Source of the DNA: Microbacterium enclense
GTDB lineage: Bacteria > Actinomycetota > Actinomycetes > Actinomycetales > Microbacteriaceae
Direction of reading: 5' to 3'
Assembly (NCBI GenBank): GCA_038182865.1
Contig: CP116226.1
Span: 124,001-188,000, forward strand
Length of the DNA stretch: 64,000 bases
A program made the translations under genes and the position numbers. Each line of letters opens with the position of its first letter. Within the stretch, counting starts at the first letter, position 1. Positions 53,088-61,660 of this stretch are shown here, piece after piece. Under the pieces are notes generated by a model. That model was not told the origin of the DNA and did not search any database. It saw only the letters and a program-made list of their open reading frames with translations.

Positions 53088-55763
53088 TCACCCGGCGACC
53101 GATACGGTGCCCCGCTCGAACTTCTGCGTCACCTTGCCACCGCTCTTGACGGCCTTCGCCACGGGCAGACCGTAGCGTCCGGTCACGCCCCCGGCGGCGT
53201 CCCACGCGGCGAAGACCGGCGGCGCGATCGCCAAGGCCCCGGCCGAGGGACGCCAGATGATCGTGCCCCGCTCGAAGGGCAGACGGCAGTACGCACCGAA
53301 GCAGGACTCCGCGCGGGTGGGGAGACCGAGCGATCCCGCGGGCCCTCCCGCACTCATCCAGACGTCGCGGTAGGCCCCGTAGACGGGAAGGATGCCGGAA
53401 GGCGAGCCGGTGAGGGTTCCCCCCTGGAACGCCTGGTAGCAGGTCACCGGGAGGCAGACCATGGCGGCGGTCGGGGCGCCGAGGCGCCCGTTCTCCGCTC
53501 CGGCGGCCTGCCACGGCCCCAGGAACCAGCCCGACACGATCACCGCGCGGGAGCCCGGGGTCCATACGATCACGCCGTTCTGGAACGTCTGCGAACAGCT
53601 GCGGCCGTTGCACGTCTCGTCGCTCAGCGGACGGCCCAGCTGCCCCTTCGCCCCGCCCGCGCGGTTCCACACGCTTTGGTACTCTCCCGCCACCGCCACG
53701 AGGGCGCCCGAGGGAGCGGTTGTGAGCACACCGGTCTGGAAGGCCTGGCTGCAGATACCGCTCGCACACACGGGCCGCGATCGCGGTCCCCCGAGTCGAC
53801 CCCCGCCCGCGCCCTGTGCCTGCCAGGCCGTCAGATAGCGTCCGGTCACGGCGACCGCACCGTTCTTCGGGTTCCATCCGATCACGCCGCCCTGGAAGGA
53901 CTGCGCACAGTTGAGCCCGTTGCACGATTCGGAACCGGTGGGGAGTCCGAGAGAGCCCGTCGGACCTCCGGCGTTCGCCCACAGATCGCGATAGGCCCCG
54001 TACACCGCGAGCACGGCCCCCGACGGCGAGCCCGACAGCGTACCTCCGTCGAAGCGCTGGAAGCAGGTCGCCGGGACGCAGGACATGTCGGCGAGCGGCC
54101 GGCCGAGTCGCCCCTTCTCGAAGCCGGCAGCCGACCACGCGTCGAAGAACCACTTCGTCGTGATGAACGTCCCCCGGGACGACGTGTCGATGCGCGCCGT
54201 GCCGAAGCGCTGGCTGCATGCGCCGGAGGAGTCGCAGACCTGGGGTCCGGCAGGACCGCCGACACCGGCGGGTCCGCCGGCACGAAGGTACTTCGTCGCG
54301 ATCGGTTCGGGCACGACCTGGGCACTGTCGCGACCCGCGGAGGCGATGAGGCCTCCCGAGAAGCGCTGGGTGCATCCGGCCGTGACGCAGGACGCGTTGG
54401 ACTGGGGGAAACCGAGCGAGCCGCCACTGGCTCCGGCGGCGACCCACGCGCTGAAGATCGGTTCGGTCACGGCGGTCGCCGACCCGCCCGAGAAGAGCGC
54501 TCCGCGAGCGAACATCTGGGCGCACTGCGAGCCGTTGCAGACCTCCGGACCACGAGCCGCACCGAGGTCGATGCCGCCCGACGACGCCCAGACCCCCTCG
54601 ACGTGACGGCCGACGAGGTTCCCGCCGGTGCGGTCGGCGGCCATCACGCCGCCGTCGAACGACTGTGTGCACGTGAGATCGCCCTGGCAGACCACGACCC
54701 CGGTGGGGCGACCGACCGCGCCGTCGATGAATCCGAGGTTGCGCCACATCGACTCGATGACCGTGGGAACCCCGAACACCCCGCGTCCCGGGAACCAGAA
54801 GATCGTGCCGTTGCGGAACGACTGCTGGCAGTACCGACCGAAGCACTGCTCGGTCGAGGTCGGCGAGCCCAGCAGGCCGCTCGCTCCGCCGAGGGACGCC
54901 CAGACCTTCGCGTACTCACCGGTGACCGCGGATGCCGTGGGGCTTCCGAACCAGTCGGAGTACAGCCGCCAGAAGTTGCGGTTGCCGTAGGCGGAGCAGA
55001 AGTCACCCGTGCCGTAGAGGTTGTCCAGGGCCGCCTGGTTCGGGGTGTACGGCGTGTAGATGTACAGCGCGCGCGTGGCATCGTTCTTGATGTTCACGCG
55101 CTTGGTCCCGCACACGCGGTCGTTGTCGGGAGGGGTCGCCTGGTACAGGATGTTGTTCCAGCCCAGCTGGTAGCTGAACCAGCGCGGGTTCTTCACGTAG
55201 ATCTGGAACTGACGCGCTGCCCCGTACACCTGGTAGAAGAATCCGGCGAACTTCGGGTCGCACTCCGCGCCGTCCGGGCACCCCTGACCGAGCGCGGCGC
55301 GGTACTGGTACGGCGACGGGGCGGGGTCGGTGATCAGGGCCTGCTCCTTCTGGAGCATGACCAGGATGACCTTGGGGCTGATCCCGCACGCCTGCGAGAC
55401 CTCGGCGATCAGGCGAGCGGCGTTCATGGTGCCCCCGCCGAACGCCTTGCAGTAGGAGTCCGCCCCCAGCGACGGCGTCGACTGCGCGACGTAGTCCTTG
55501 AGGCATGGCATCCCCTCGTCTCCGCGGCAGGATGTGACCTTGGAGTTGAGGAAGCTCTGGATGTCGGACGCGGTCATGGACCCGGCGTCGAAGAAGTTGT
55601 CGTCCGAGATCAGGAAGCCGTCCTGGAAGTCCCGGGCGTCGGCGGCCACGGCAGCCGGAGCGGCGACAGGAGCGAGAACGGGGAGGATCCCGAGCACGAG
55701 CGCGACGGATGCGAGCGCCGCCAGCATCCAGGAGAACCGCGCTCGGGCGGGGGCGAACGTCAC
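53088..55763 (-). CDS. Secreted LGFP-repeat protein, 12 repeats, lysozyme-like N-domain
   Basis: 891 aa. A signal peptide ends near residue 41 (APAAVAADA). Residues about 45-255 form an N-terminal domain: GDEGMPCLKDY, ARLIAEVSQACGISPKVILVMLQKEQAL with a candidate catalytic Glu140, GYGAARQF-like helices and several cysteines. It resembles a lysozyme/transglycosylase fold, which is inference. From about residue 290 some twelve LGFP repeats of 50-55 aa follow (consensus GxLGxPxxxxxCxxxxCxQxFxxGxxxW). All but the last carry a paired Cys, probably a disulfide. LGFP repeats are thought to hold proteins to the actinobacterial cell wall. GTG 55763 overlaps the lipoprotein stop (GTGA). Confidence 0.9.
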   Translation of the reverse strand: MTFAPARARFSWMLAALASVALVLGILPVLAPVAAPAAVAADARDFQDGFLISDDNFFDAGSMTASDIQSFLNSKVTSCRGDEGMPCLKDYVAQSTPSLGADSYCKAFGGGTMNAARLIAEVSQACGISPKVILVMLQKEQALITDPAPSPYQYRAALGQGCPDGAECDPKFAGFFYQVYGAARQFQIYVKNPRWFSYQLGWNNILYQATPPDNDRVCGTKRVNIKNDATRALYIYTPYTPNQAALDNLYGTGDFCSAYGNRNFWRLYSDWFGSPTASAVTGEYAKVWASLGGASGLLGSPTSTEQCFGRYCQQSFRNGTIFWFPGRGVFGVPTVIESMWRNLGFIDGAVGRPTGVVVCQGDLTCTQSFDGGVMAADRTGGNLVGRHVEGVWASSGGIDLGAARGPEVCNGSQCAQMFARGALFSGGSATAVTEPIFSAWVAAGASGGSLGFPQSNASCVTAGCTQRFSGGLIASAGRDSAQVVPEPIATKYLRAGGPAGVGGPAGPQVCDSSGACSQRFGTARIDTSSRGTFITTKWFFDAWSAAGFEKGRLGRPLADMSCVPATCFQRFDGGTLSGSPSGAVLAVYGAYRDLWANAGGPTGSLGLPTGSESCNGLNCAQSFQGGVIGWNPKNGAVAVTGRYLTAWQAQGAGGGRLGGPRSRPVCASGICSQAFQTGVLTTAPSGALVAVAGEYQSVWNRAGGAKGQLGRPLSDETCNGRSCSQTFQNGVIVWTPGSRAVIVSGWFLGPWQAAGAENGRLGAPTAAMVCLPVTCYQAFQGGTLTGSPSGILPVYGAYRDVWMSAGGPAGSLGLPTRAESCFGAYCRLPFERGTIIWRPSAGALAIAPPVFAAWDAAGGVTGRYGLPVAKAVKSGGKVTQKFERGTVSVAG

Positions 55764-56308
55764 GGCTGGGAGACCGTGACGGGCTCGGAGACGGCCGACG
55801 TCGCGGTGGAGCGGTACTCCAGGACAACCGACCACTCCCCAGCGGGCGCGGGGATGTCGATGATCCCGCAGTTGACGGCAGCCGGGGTGGACACCGCGTC
55901 GACCGACCCGGTGAGCACGCGTCCGGTGACCGACGTCGCGGTCAGGGTGCAGACGCCCCCCGATTCGACGATCCCCGTCACGAGCCCCGACGCCGAGATG
56001 TTCTGCCCGTCGGCCCCGACGTTGACGATCGTGACAGAGGCCGGGCCCGCCTCCGTCGCCACGGGCTCGGGCTGCACCTCGTCGGTGGCCGTGGGCGTGG
56101 GAGTCGGAGCCGGGGTGGGCGAGACGGATGCCGACGCGGTCGGCGTCGGCTCCGCGGTGGGCGTCTCGGTCGAGGCCGATCCCGGACGCGACGCGCAGGC
56201 GGTCAGAGCCGCGACGAGAGCGACCGACACGAGGGCGCCCTGGAGCACTCTCGCGCGGGAGCGGGCCCGCCCGGGGATCTTCGGCGATCGGCCGGATCGT
56301 TCATTCAC
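55760..56308 (-). CDS. Secreted lipoprotein
   Basis: 182 aa. A basic N-terminus (RARSRAR) leads to a hydrophobic signal and the lipobox ALTAC, so the mature protein begins at the Cys near residue 38. A Pro/Thr/Ser spacer (TPTAEPTPTASASVSPTP, typical of exported linkers) follows. Then comes a compact domain of about 95 residues with one Cys pair (GGVCTLTATS, VNCGIIDIP) and an Ig-like pattern ending VVLEYRSTATSAVSEPVTV. The start GTG at 56308 is uncertain, as the GGAGG site is very close. Lies between the metalloprotease and the LGFP protein, and its stop overlaps the latter's start. Role unknown. Confidence 0.72.
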   Translation of the reverse strand: MNERSGRSPKIPGRARSRARVLQGALVSVALVAALTACASRPGSASTETPTAEPTPTASASVSPTPAPTPTPTATDEVQPEPVATEAGPASVTIVNVGADGQNISASGLVTGIVESGGVCTLTATSVTGRVLTGSVDAVSTPAAVNCGIIDIPAPAGEWSVVLEYRSTATSAVSEPVTVSQP

Positions 56309-56379
56309 CCCTCCAGTATCACCGGAACGGGGGAAAATGCCCCTCTGACACGGACTTTCCGGACGCGCCCCGCGCGCGG

Positions 56380-58854
56380 TCATCGCGCAGTCCCGTTGAT
56401 GGGATGGGTGCGTCGCCACTCGTCGGCGTCGTTCCCCGTGAGGATCCGCACCCCCGAGCCGGGCTGCCACACCATGAGCCCGTGCTGGAAGGACACCTGG
56501 CAGAACGAGCCCGCGCAGACCTCCGGTCCCGTGATCAGGCCGAGGCGACCATCGGGACCACCCGCAGCGAGCCACATCGACACGTATGCGGACGAGAGGG
56601 ACACCACGCCCGACGTCGACGAGGTCAGCGTGCCCTTCCGGAAGACCTGGTAGCACGCCGCGGACTGGCACTTCATGGCATCCGTGGGGAGTCCGAGCGA
56701 GCCCGATGCCCCGCCCCGGGCGATCCACGCGGGGTAGAACCACTTCTTCGCCACCGGGAAGACACCGCTGTCGGGGACCCAGACGATCACGCCGCCGACG
56801 AAGGAGGCCTGGCAGTACGTGCCGAAGCACGACTCGCCGCCCGCGACCAGTCCCAGGTCGCCATCCGGCCCTCCCCACGCTGTCCACGTCGTGACGTAGG
56901 CGGAGGACAGACGCACGATCTGCCGGCCGTCGGAGGTGAGCACTCCGCCGGTGAACTGCTGCCAGCACGAGGAGGACTGGCACCGCATCGGCTCCGTCGG
57001 TGTGCCGATCGACCCGGTGATGCCGCGGAGTTCGCGCCACTTCGCCTGGAACCAGGGGTGAATCGGCACCGCCGTGACGCCCTGACCGGGGACCCAGGTG
57101 ATCGCGCCCCCGGAGAACGGCGTCGCGCAATAGGTGCCGAAACACGATTCCGGTCCCGCGACGAGACCGAGCGCACCGTCGGGGCCGCCGTTGGCGAGCC
57201 AGGTGGTGACGTAGGCGGTGGACAGCATGACGATCTGCGATCCGTCGGAGGTCAGCACGCCGCCCTCGAACTCCTGCCAGCAGGCCGAGGACTGGCACAC
57301 CAGACCGCCCACGGGCTTGCCGAGACGACCGGAAGCCCCGCCGAGCTCCTTGTACTTCGCCTGGAACCAGGGGTGGACGCCGTCGGGGCTCGTCCCGCAC
57401 GCGGGGGCCTTGTCGCCGGTACGGATGGTCACCGTGGCCGCTGTCGGACGACCGCCGCTGTCGGTCGGCATGTCGTCGATGGAGAGCCAGATGTTGCAGG
57501 TGGTCCCTTCGGACGACGAGAACCAATCCCCCGCGACCAGCGAGTAGCCGTCACCGTCTTCCTGCGCGCTCGCGACGGCGAACGACTGCGTGCTCTTCGA
57601 GTGCTGCTGGGTGACACGAACGCCGAAGTCGCGCGGACACAGTCCGGTGATGTCGCAGCCGTTCCCGCGGGCGTAGTACGCCCCGCTCTCGTACGAACCG
57701 CGGCCGTTGCGCAGGTCGAGGTAGTAGTCCCAGCCGTTGGAATCGCGGATCTTGACCCCGAGCGTCCCGCTCGACGACGACGCCGGGCGCAGAGTGACAG
57801 ATGCGGTGGCGTTCTGCTCGACCGTCACGAGCGCACCCTGCGGGTATCCACCGAGCGCGTTGCGGTGCGCGGCGTTGAACAGGGGCGACTCGACGTCGGC
57901 GTCGATGACGAGACCCATCGGATCGTAGATGTCGGCGTATGGGGTGAAGCCGCAGTCCTCGTTGCCCTCCCAGTGACGCTGCAGCGGAAGGCACGCGTAG
58001 GTGTCGGCGTGTCGGAGGCTGAGGTTGTGGCCGAACTCGTGCAGGAAGATCTGACGTTGGCCGCGTCCGCCGTCCAGGAGGGCGATGTTCCCGCCGTAGG
58101 CGAGGTCGCTCCCGACGTTGGCGATTCCCACCGACCCCTCCCACGCGTCCGCGCAGTCCTCGGGGAACACCACGAGCAGGTGACGCCCGCCGCTGTTCTC
58201 GTAGCTGGCGGCGGTCTGCCCGGGACGGATGGCACGCGCCGCCTCGTTCCAGACCGACAGATCTCCCGATGAGCCGGCGAGATCGAGCCGGCAGCTCCCC
58301 GCGGTGGTGATCGCCGCCCGCGCGCCGAGAGAGATGGAGGCCACGCGACCATTGCTGGCCTGCCGGAGGTACTCGGAGGCGTAGGAGATCCACGTCCCCG
58401 CCGTGTCCGCCGATGCCTGCGGCCGCGCCTCGTACGCGGGCCGACCGTTGGCCGCGGGCATGCGCACCGTCACGAGGACGACGTCGACGCTGTGCGCGAG
58501 CCCCGCGGCGGCGGGCTCGACCTCGGAGGTCACGGTGAGCTCTCCCCCGGCGATCTGAACCCGGTCGCCGGCGACCGCTCCGACCTTCTCGACCGCGTCG
58601 GCATCGACGGCGGTGGTCTCGCCCGCGTCATCACGCACGAAGAACGACGACCCCGTCGTCCCCGGGAGGTCGGTGACCTCGACCAGCGCACCCGTCGTGG
58701 CGGCGCCGCCTCCCGGGGCGATGTCGACGCGCGCGGAGTCGACCGGCGCCGGGGGTGTCGGGCGCGGCTCGAGCGCGGACGCCGCGGTCGTCCCCGTCAG
58801 AGAGGTCAGGATGACGGCGACAGCGACGAAGCTGTGAAAAACCCGAGAGGCCAT
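56380..58854 (-). CDS. Secreted zinc metalloprotease (M11/zincin type) with six LGFP repeats
   Basis: 824 aa with a signal peptide (about 1-27, ending TTAASA). The protease domain has HEFGHNLSLRH (zinc ligands His272, His276, His282; catalytic Glu273) and a Met-turn DIYDPMG (Met313), the metzincin-like pattern of gametolysin-type (M11) peptidases. From about residue 505 six LGFP repeats alternate two kinds: CQSSxCWQxF and CFGTYC, each with a Cys pair and a tryptophan/aromatic ending. The ATG at 58854 follows a TACGTT box by six bases, so the mRNA is probably leaderless. It is the first gene of a three-gene secreted module. Possible role: processing of surface proteins or wall-bound substrates. 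Confidence 0.9.
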   Translation of the reverse strand: MASRVFHSFVAVAVILTSLTGTTAASALEPRPTPPAPVDSARVDIAPGGGAATTGALVEVTDLPGTTGSSFFVRDDAGETTAVDADAVEKVGAVAGDRVQIAGGELTVTSEVEPAAAGLAHSVDVVLVTVRMPAANGRPAYEARPQASADTAGTWISYASEYLRQASNGRVASISLGARAAITTAGSCRLDLAGSSGDLSVWNEAARAIRPGQTAASYENSGGRHLLVVFPEDCADAWEGSVGIANVGSDLAYGGNIALLDGGRGQRQIFLHEFGHNLSLRHADTYACLPLQRHWEGNEDCGFTPYADIYDPMGLVIDADVESPLFNAAHRNALGGYPQGALVTVEQNATASVTLRPASSSSGTLGVKIRDSNGWDYYLDLRNGRGSYESGAYYARGNGCDITGLCPRDFGVRVTQQHSKSTQSFAVASAQEDGDGYSLVAGDWFSSSEGTTCNIWLSIDDMPTDSGGRPTAATVTIRTGDKAPACGTSPDGVHPWFQAKYKELGGASGRLGKPVGGLVCQSSACWQEFEGGVLTSDGSQIVMLSTAYVTTWLANGGPDGALGLVAGPESCFGTYCATPFSGGAITWVPGQGVTAVPIHPWFQAKWRELRGITGSIGTPTEPMRCQSSSCWQQFTGGVLTSDGRQIVRLSSAYVTTWTAWGGPDGDLGLVAGGESCFGTYCQASFVGGVIVWVPDSGVFPVAKKWFYPAWIARGGASGSLGLPTDAMKCQSAACYQVFRKGTLTSSTSGVVSLSSAYVSMWLAAGGPDGRLGLITGPEVCAGSFCQVSFQHGLMVWQPGSGVRILTGNDADEWRRTHPINGTAR

Positions 58855-58860
58855 GCGGTC

Positions 58861-58866
58861 AACGTA
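58861..58866 (-). promoter_or_regulatory. -10 box TACGTT for the LGFP metalloprotease gene
   Basis: TACGTT on the minus strand ends six bases before the ATG at 58854; leaderless spacing. It shares a 58-base gap with the divergent gmhB promoter. Confidence 0.5.
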
Positions 58867-58900
58867 GCGCCCCTCGGTCCCCGCTCCCGGGAGGCACTGC

Positions 58901-58906
58901 TAGCGT
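58901..58906 (+). promoter_or_regulatory. -10 box TAGCGT for gmhB
   Basis: TAGCGT ends six bases before the GTG at 58913; leaderless spacing. No ribosome site is visible. Confidence 0.5.
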
Positions 58907-58912
58907 CGTCGG

Positions 58913-59518
58913 GTGAATTCTCGTCTGGCCCGGGTGGTCGCCGAACGTGCCGAGCGGCCGTGGACGCTCTTCCTCGATCGCGACGGCGTCGTCAACACGC
59001 GGATCATGGGTGGCTACGTCCGCACCTGGGACGAGTTCCACTTCGAGCCCGGGGTCCTCTCCGCTCTGCCGACCCTCGCCCGCTGGGCACCGCGCATCGT
59101 GCTGGTGACGAACCAGCAGGGCATCGGCAAGAAGCTCATGACCGCGGACGATCTCGCCGCCCTCCACACGCGGATGACGCACCACATCGTCGAGGCGGGC
59201 GGTCGCCTCGACGGCATCCGGTTCTGCCCCCATCTCGACGCCGACGACTGCCCGTGCCGCAAGCCCCGCCCGGGTATGGCGCTGGACGACCTCGAGCGTC
59301 ACCCGGAGATCGACGGAGCACTGTCGGTGATGGTCGGCGACACCCCCGCCGACATCGAGATGGGGCGTCGCCTCGCCGCAGCGACCGGCGGCGGCGCGAC
59401 CGTGCGGATCGCTCCCCACGACGACCCGGCAGCCGACCTCACGTTCCGCAGCCTCGCGGATTTCGCCGCGGCGCTCGCGCCCCTGCTCAAGCCGGCTTCA
59501 GCTCACTCCGCGGAGTAA
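58913..59518 (+). CDS. gmhB: D-glycero-D-manno-heptose 1,7-bisphosphate phosphatase (GmhB-like HAD)
   Basis: A 201-aa HAD-IIIA phosphatase that removes the C7 phosphate of heptose bisphosphate. The catalytic pair is Asp22/Asp24 (FLDRDGVVN), followed by TNQQGIGK. The zinc loop Cys105, His107, Cys113, Cys115 (CPH...CPC) is a hallmark of GmhB, and GDTPADIEMG carries the final acidic residues. The GTG start follows a TAGCGT box. Converges with gmhA; the two 3' ends overlap by 16 bases. Together with gmhA and hldE it fills the ADP-heptose pathway. Confidence 0.9.
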   Translation: MNSRLARVVAERAERPWTLFLDRDGVVNTRIMGGYVRTWDEFHFEPGVLSALPTLARWAPRIVLVTNQQGIGKKLMTADDLAALHTRMTHHIVEAGGRLDGIRFCPHLDADDCPCRKPRPGMALDDLERHPEIDGALSVMVGDTPADIEMGRRLAAATGGGATVRIAPHDDPAADLTFRSLADFAAALAPLLKPASAHSAE

Positions 59519-60084
59519 CCGAACGCGTCTTCGATCGCCTGCATGAGCGAGTGGATCACGACGAGCTCGGACTCCTGCACGCGGTCGGCCCACCGGCTGG
59601 TGCCGAGGGCGATCGTGACGTCGGCGACCTGGCCGAGCGGCGAGTCCGCCGTCGCCGACGACGCCACCACGATGCCACCCGCAGCTTTCATCGCCTCGGC
59701 GGCGCGGAGGACGTTGGGGGACTTCCCGCTGGTCGACAGCGCGAGGAGGACGTCGCCGGGCCGGGCGAAGGCCTCGACGAATTTGGAGAAGACGAACTCG
59801 TAGCCGTAGTCGTTCGCGACGCACGTGAGATGCGAGGGGTCGGAGATCGCCATGGCCCGCAGCGGCGGGCGGTTGCCCCGGAAACGTCCGGTGAGCTCCT
59901 CGGCGAAGTGCTGCGCGTTCGTCATCGAGCCGCCGTTGCCGCACGCGAGGAGGGTGCCCCCCTGACGCAGGGAGCTGACCATCGCCTCGGCGGCGCGATC
60001 GAAAGCGGCGCCGAACGCGGCGTCGTCGGCGAGCGCCGACATGCGGCGCGCATTGTCGAGCAGGTTCTCCTGCAGAACACCCAT
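59503..60084 (-). CDS. gmhA: Sedoheptulose 7-phosphate isomerase (GmhA, SIS domain)
   Basis: 193 aa. The SIS-domain isomerase makes D-glycero-D-manno-heptose 7-phosphate, the first heptose-specific step. GNGGSMTNAQHFAEELTGRF is the substrate loop with the catalytic Glu pair and His, and LALSTSGKSPNVLRA is the phosphate-binding Ser/Thr loop. The usual Gram-negative loop reads GNGGSHCDA; the Met-Thr-Asn variant here may reflect an actinobacterial subtype. The ATG has a GAGGAAGGAA site and follows hldE by 28 bases in one operon. Confidence 0.93.
   Translation of the reverse strand: MGVLQENLLDNARRMSALADDAAFGAAFDRAAEAMVSSLRQGGTLLACGNGGSMTNAQHFAEELTGRFRGNRPPLRAMAISDPSHLTCVANDYGYEFVFSKFVEAFARPGDVLLALSTSGKSPNVLRAAEAMKAAGGIVVASSATADSPLGQVADVTIALGTSRWADRVQESELVVIHSLMQAIEDAFGYSAE
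59505..59516. repeat. 12-bp perfect palindrome joining the gmhB and gmhA stops
   Basis: ACTCCGCGGAGT lies where the convergent genes overlap, and encodes the last residues (Ser-Ala-Glu) of both proteins on opposite strands. Confidence 0.85.
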
Positions 60085-60112
60085 GATGGTTCCTTCCTCG
60101 GGGGCCCGGGCC

Positions 60113-61597
60113 TCAGCCCCGACGCACCTGCTGGCCCTGCGACAGGCGCGTGGTCGACACCCCGTCGAGCAGGTTCACGATGTGGACGCGACCGCCCCAG
60201 GCTTTGGCATCCTCTCCGCCGACGACCTGGTCGGGGCGGTAGTCGGAGCCCTTGACGATGACGTCGGGGCGGATCGCACGGATCAGTTCGCGCGGGGTGT
60301 CCTCGCCGAACACGGTCACGAAGTCGACGTAGCGCACCGCCTCGAGCACGCTCATGCGGTCGGCCTGGGGCTGCAGCGGACGTGTCGGGCCCTTCAACCG
60401 CGCCGTCGACTCGTCGGAGTTGACGCCCACGACGAGCACGTCGCCGAGTGAACGCGCCTCGCGCAGGAGGGCGACGTGTCCCGCGTGCAGGAGATCGAAG
60501 ACCCCGTTGGCGAACACCACGGTCTTGCCGGCGTCCTTCTCGACGGCGACGAGCTGAGCCAGTTCGTCCCAGTCCTCGATCGTGCCGGGACGCTCTTCGG
60601 GCGACGAGGCCACGAGCAGCTCGTTCAGCAGGTCGGCGCTGGACACCACGGCGGTGCCGGGACGCCCGCACGCGATACCCGCGGCCATGTTTCCCACCTG
60701 CACGGCCTGCAGCGTCGAGAGTCCCGCGGCCAGGCCCGCAGCGATCCCGGCGATCATCGAGTCACCGGCGCCGGAGACGTCGGCGACCAGCCGGGCGCGG
60801 GTGGGGATGCGAGTGCGGGAGGTCGTCTCGATGACCTCGACGCCGACCGCCGAGAGCGACACGGCGAGCGCCCCGATACCGTCGACCAGCAGGCGATCGG
60901 CGATGACGTCGAGGGTCTCGTCGTCGGGGGCGTCGGCACGCACGCCCGACATCTGCAGCGCCTCGGCGAAGTTCGGCTTGACGATCGTGGCGCCGCGGTA
61001 CTTGCGGATGTCGCTGGACTTCGGGTCGACGATGACCGGGATGCCGCGCTCCCGCGCCAGGTCGATCACGCGCGCCACCAGCTCGTCGCCGAGCAGACCC
61101 TTGGCGTAGTCCGAGACGACGAGGGCGGTGCGCGACGTGTCGTCGCCGAGGGCGGCGCGGACCGCGTCGAAGGCGGCGTCGATGCCGACGGCATCCAGCG
61201 GGGTGAGGTCTTCCCGATCCACGCGGACGATCTGCTGCATGCCCGCGACGACCCGCAGCTTCTCGATCGTCGGCGACGATCCACGGCGGACGGGCGCGGC
61301 GGCGACCCCGGCTCCGGAGAGCAGACGCTCCAGCTCACGGCCCGCTTCGTCGTCGGCCCAGGCCGCCACGAGAGTCGTCTGGATGCCGAGAGCGGCGATG
61401 TTCATGGCGGCGTTGGCCGCGCCTCCCGCGACGCTGCGGTCCTGCCGGACGCGCAGGACCGGGATGGGCGCCTCGGGAGAGATGCGATCCACGGCGCCCG
61501 CGACGTACCGGTCGAGCATGGCGTCGCCGATCACGACGACCCGCGCGCCCTCGAAGCCGAGGATGTGCTGCGGGGTGATCGACGGCAGTGCTGACAT
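60113..61597 (-). CDS. hldE: Bifunctional heptose 7-phosphate kinase / heptose 1-phosphate adenylyltransferase
   Basis: 494 aa with the complete two-domain HldE layout. The N-terminal PfkB/ribokinase-type kinase (about 1-320) shows VVVIGDAMLDRYVAG, SVAGGAANAAMNIAALG and the anion hole DVSGAGDSMIAG. The C-terminal nucleotidyltransferase (about 345-494) has VVFANGVFDLLHAGHVALL (HxGH motif) and RYVDFVTVFGEDTP. The enzyme phosphorylates heptose 7-phosphate and then, after GmhB, joins it to AMP giving ADP-D-glycero-beta-D-manno-heptose. GGAAGACACC precedes the ATG. A TACGCT box lies 51 bases upstream (61649-61654). Confidence 0.95.
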   Translation of the reverse strand: MSALPSITPQHILGFEGARVVVIGDAMLDRYVAGAVDRISPEAPIPVLRVRQDRSVAGGAANAAMNIAALGIQTTLVAAWADDEAGRELERLLSGAGVAAAPVRRGSSPTIEKLRVVAGMQQIVRVDREDLTPLDAVGIDAAFDAVRAALGDDTSRTALVVSDYAKGLLGDELVARVIDLARERGIPVIVDPKSSDIRKYRGATIVKPNFAEALQMSGVRADAPDDETLDVIADRLLVDGIGALAVSLSAVGVEVIETTSRTRIPTRARLVADVSGAGDSMIAGIAAGLAAGLSTLQAVQVGNMAAGIACGRPGTAVVSSADLLNELLVASSPEERPGTIEDWDELAQLVAVEKDAGKTVVFANGVFDLLHAGHVALLREARSLGDVLVVGVNSDESTARLKGPTRPLQPQADRMSVLEAVRYVDFVTVFGEDTPRELIRAIRPDVIVKGSDYRPDQVVGGEDAKAWGGRVHIVNLLDGVSTTRLSQGQQVRRG

Positions 61598-61660
61598 GGT
61601 GTCTTCCAGACGTGGGGCGAGCGAGCCGACGGGCGGTCGGACCGAACGAGCGTAACGGAC

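Noticed and set aside
53037..56348. A 1103-aa plus-strand frame opposite the LGFP protein
   Set aside because: The repeat structure and signal peptide are on the minus strand; the plus frame is a compositional shadow that merely reflects the repeats.
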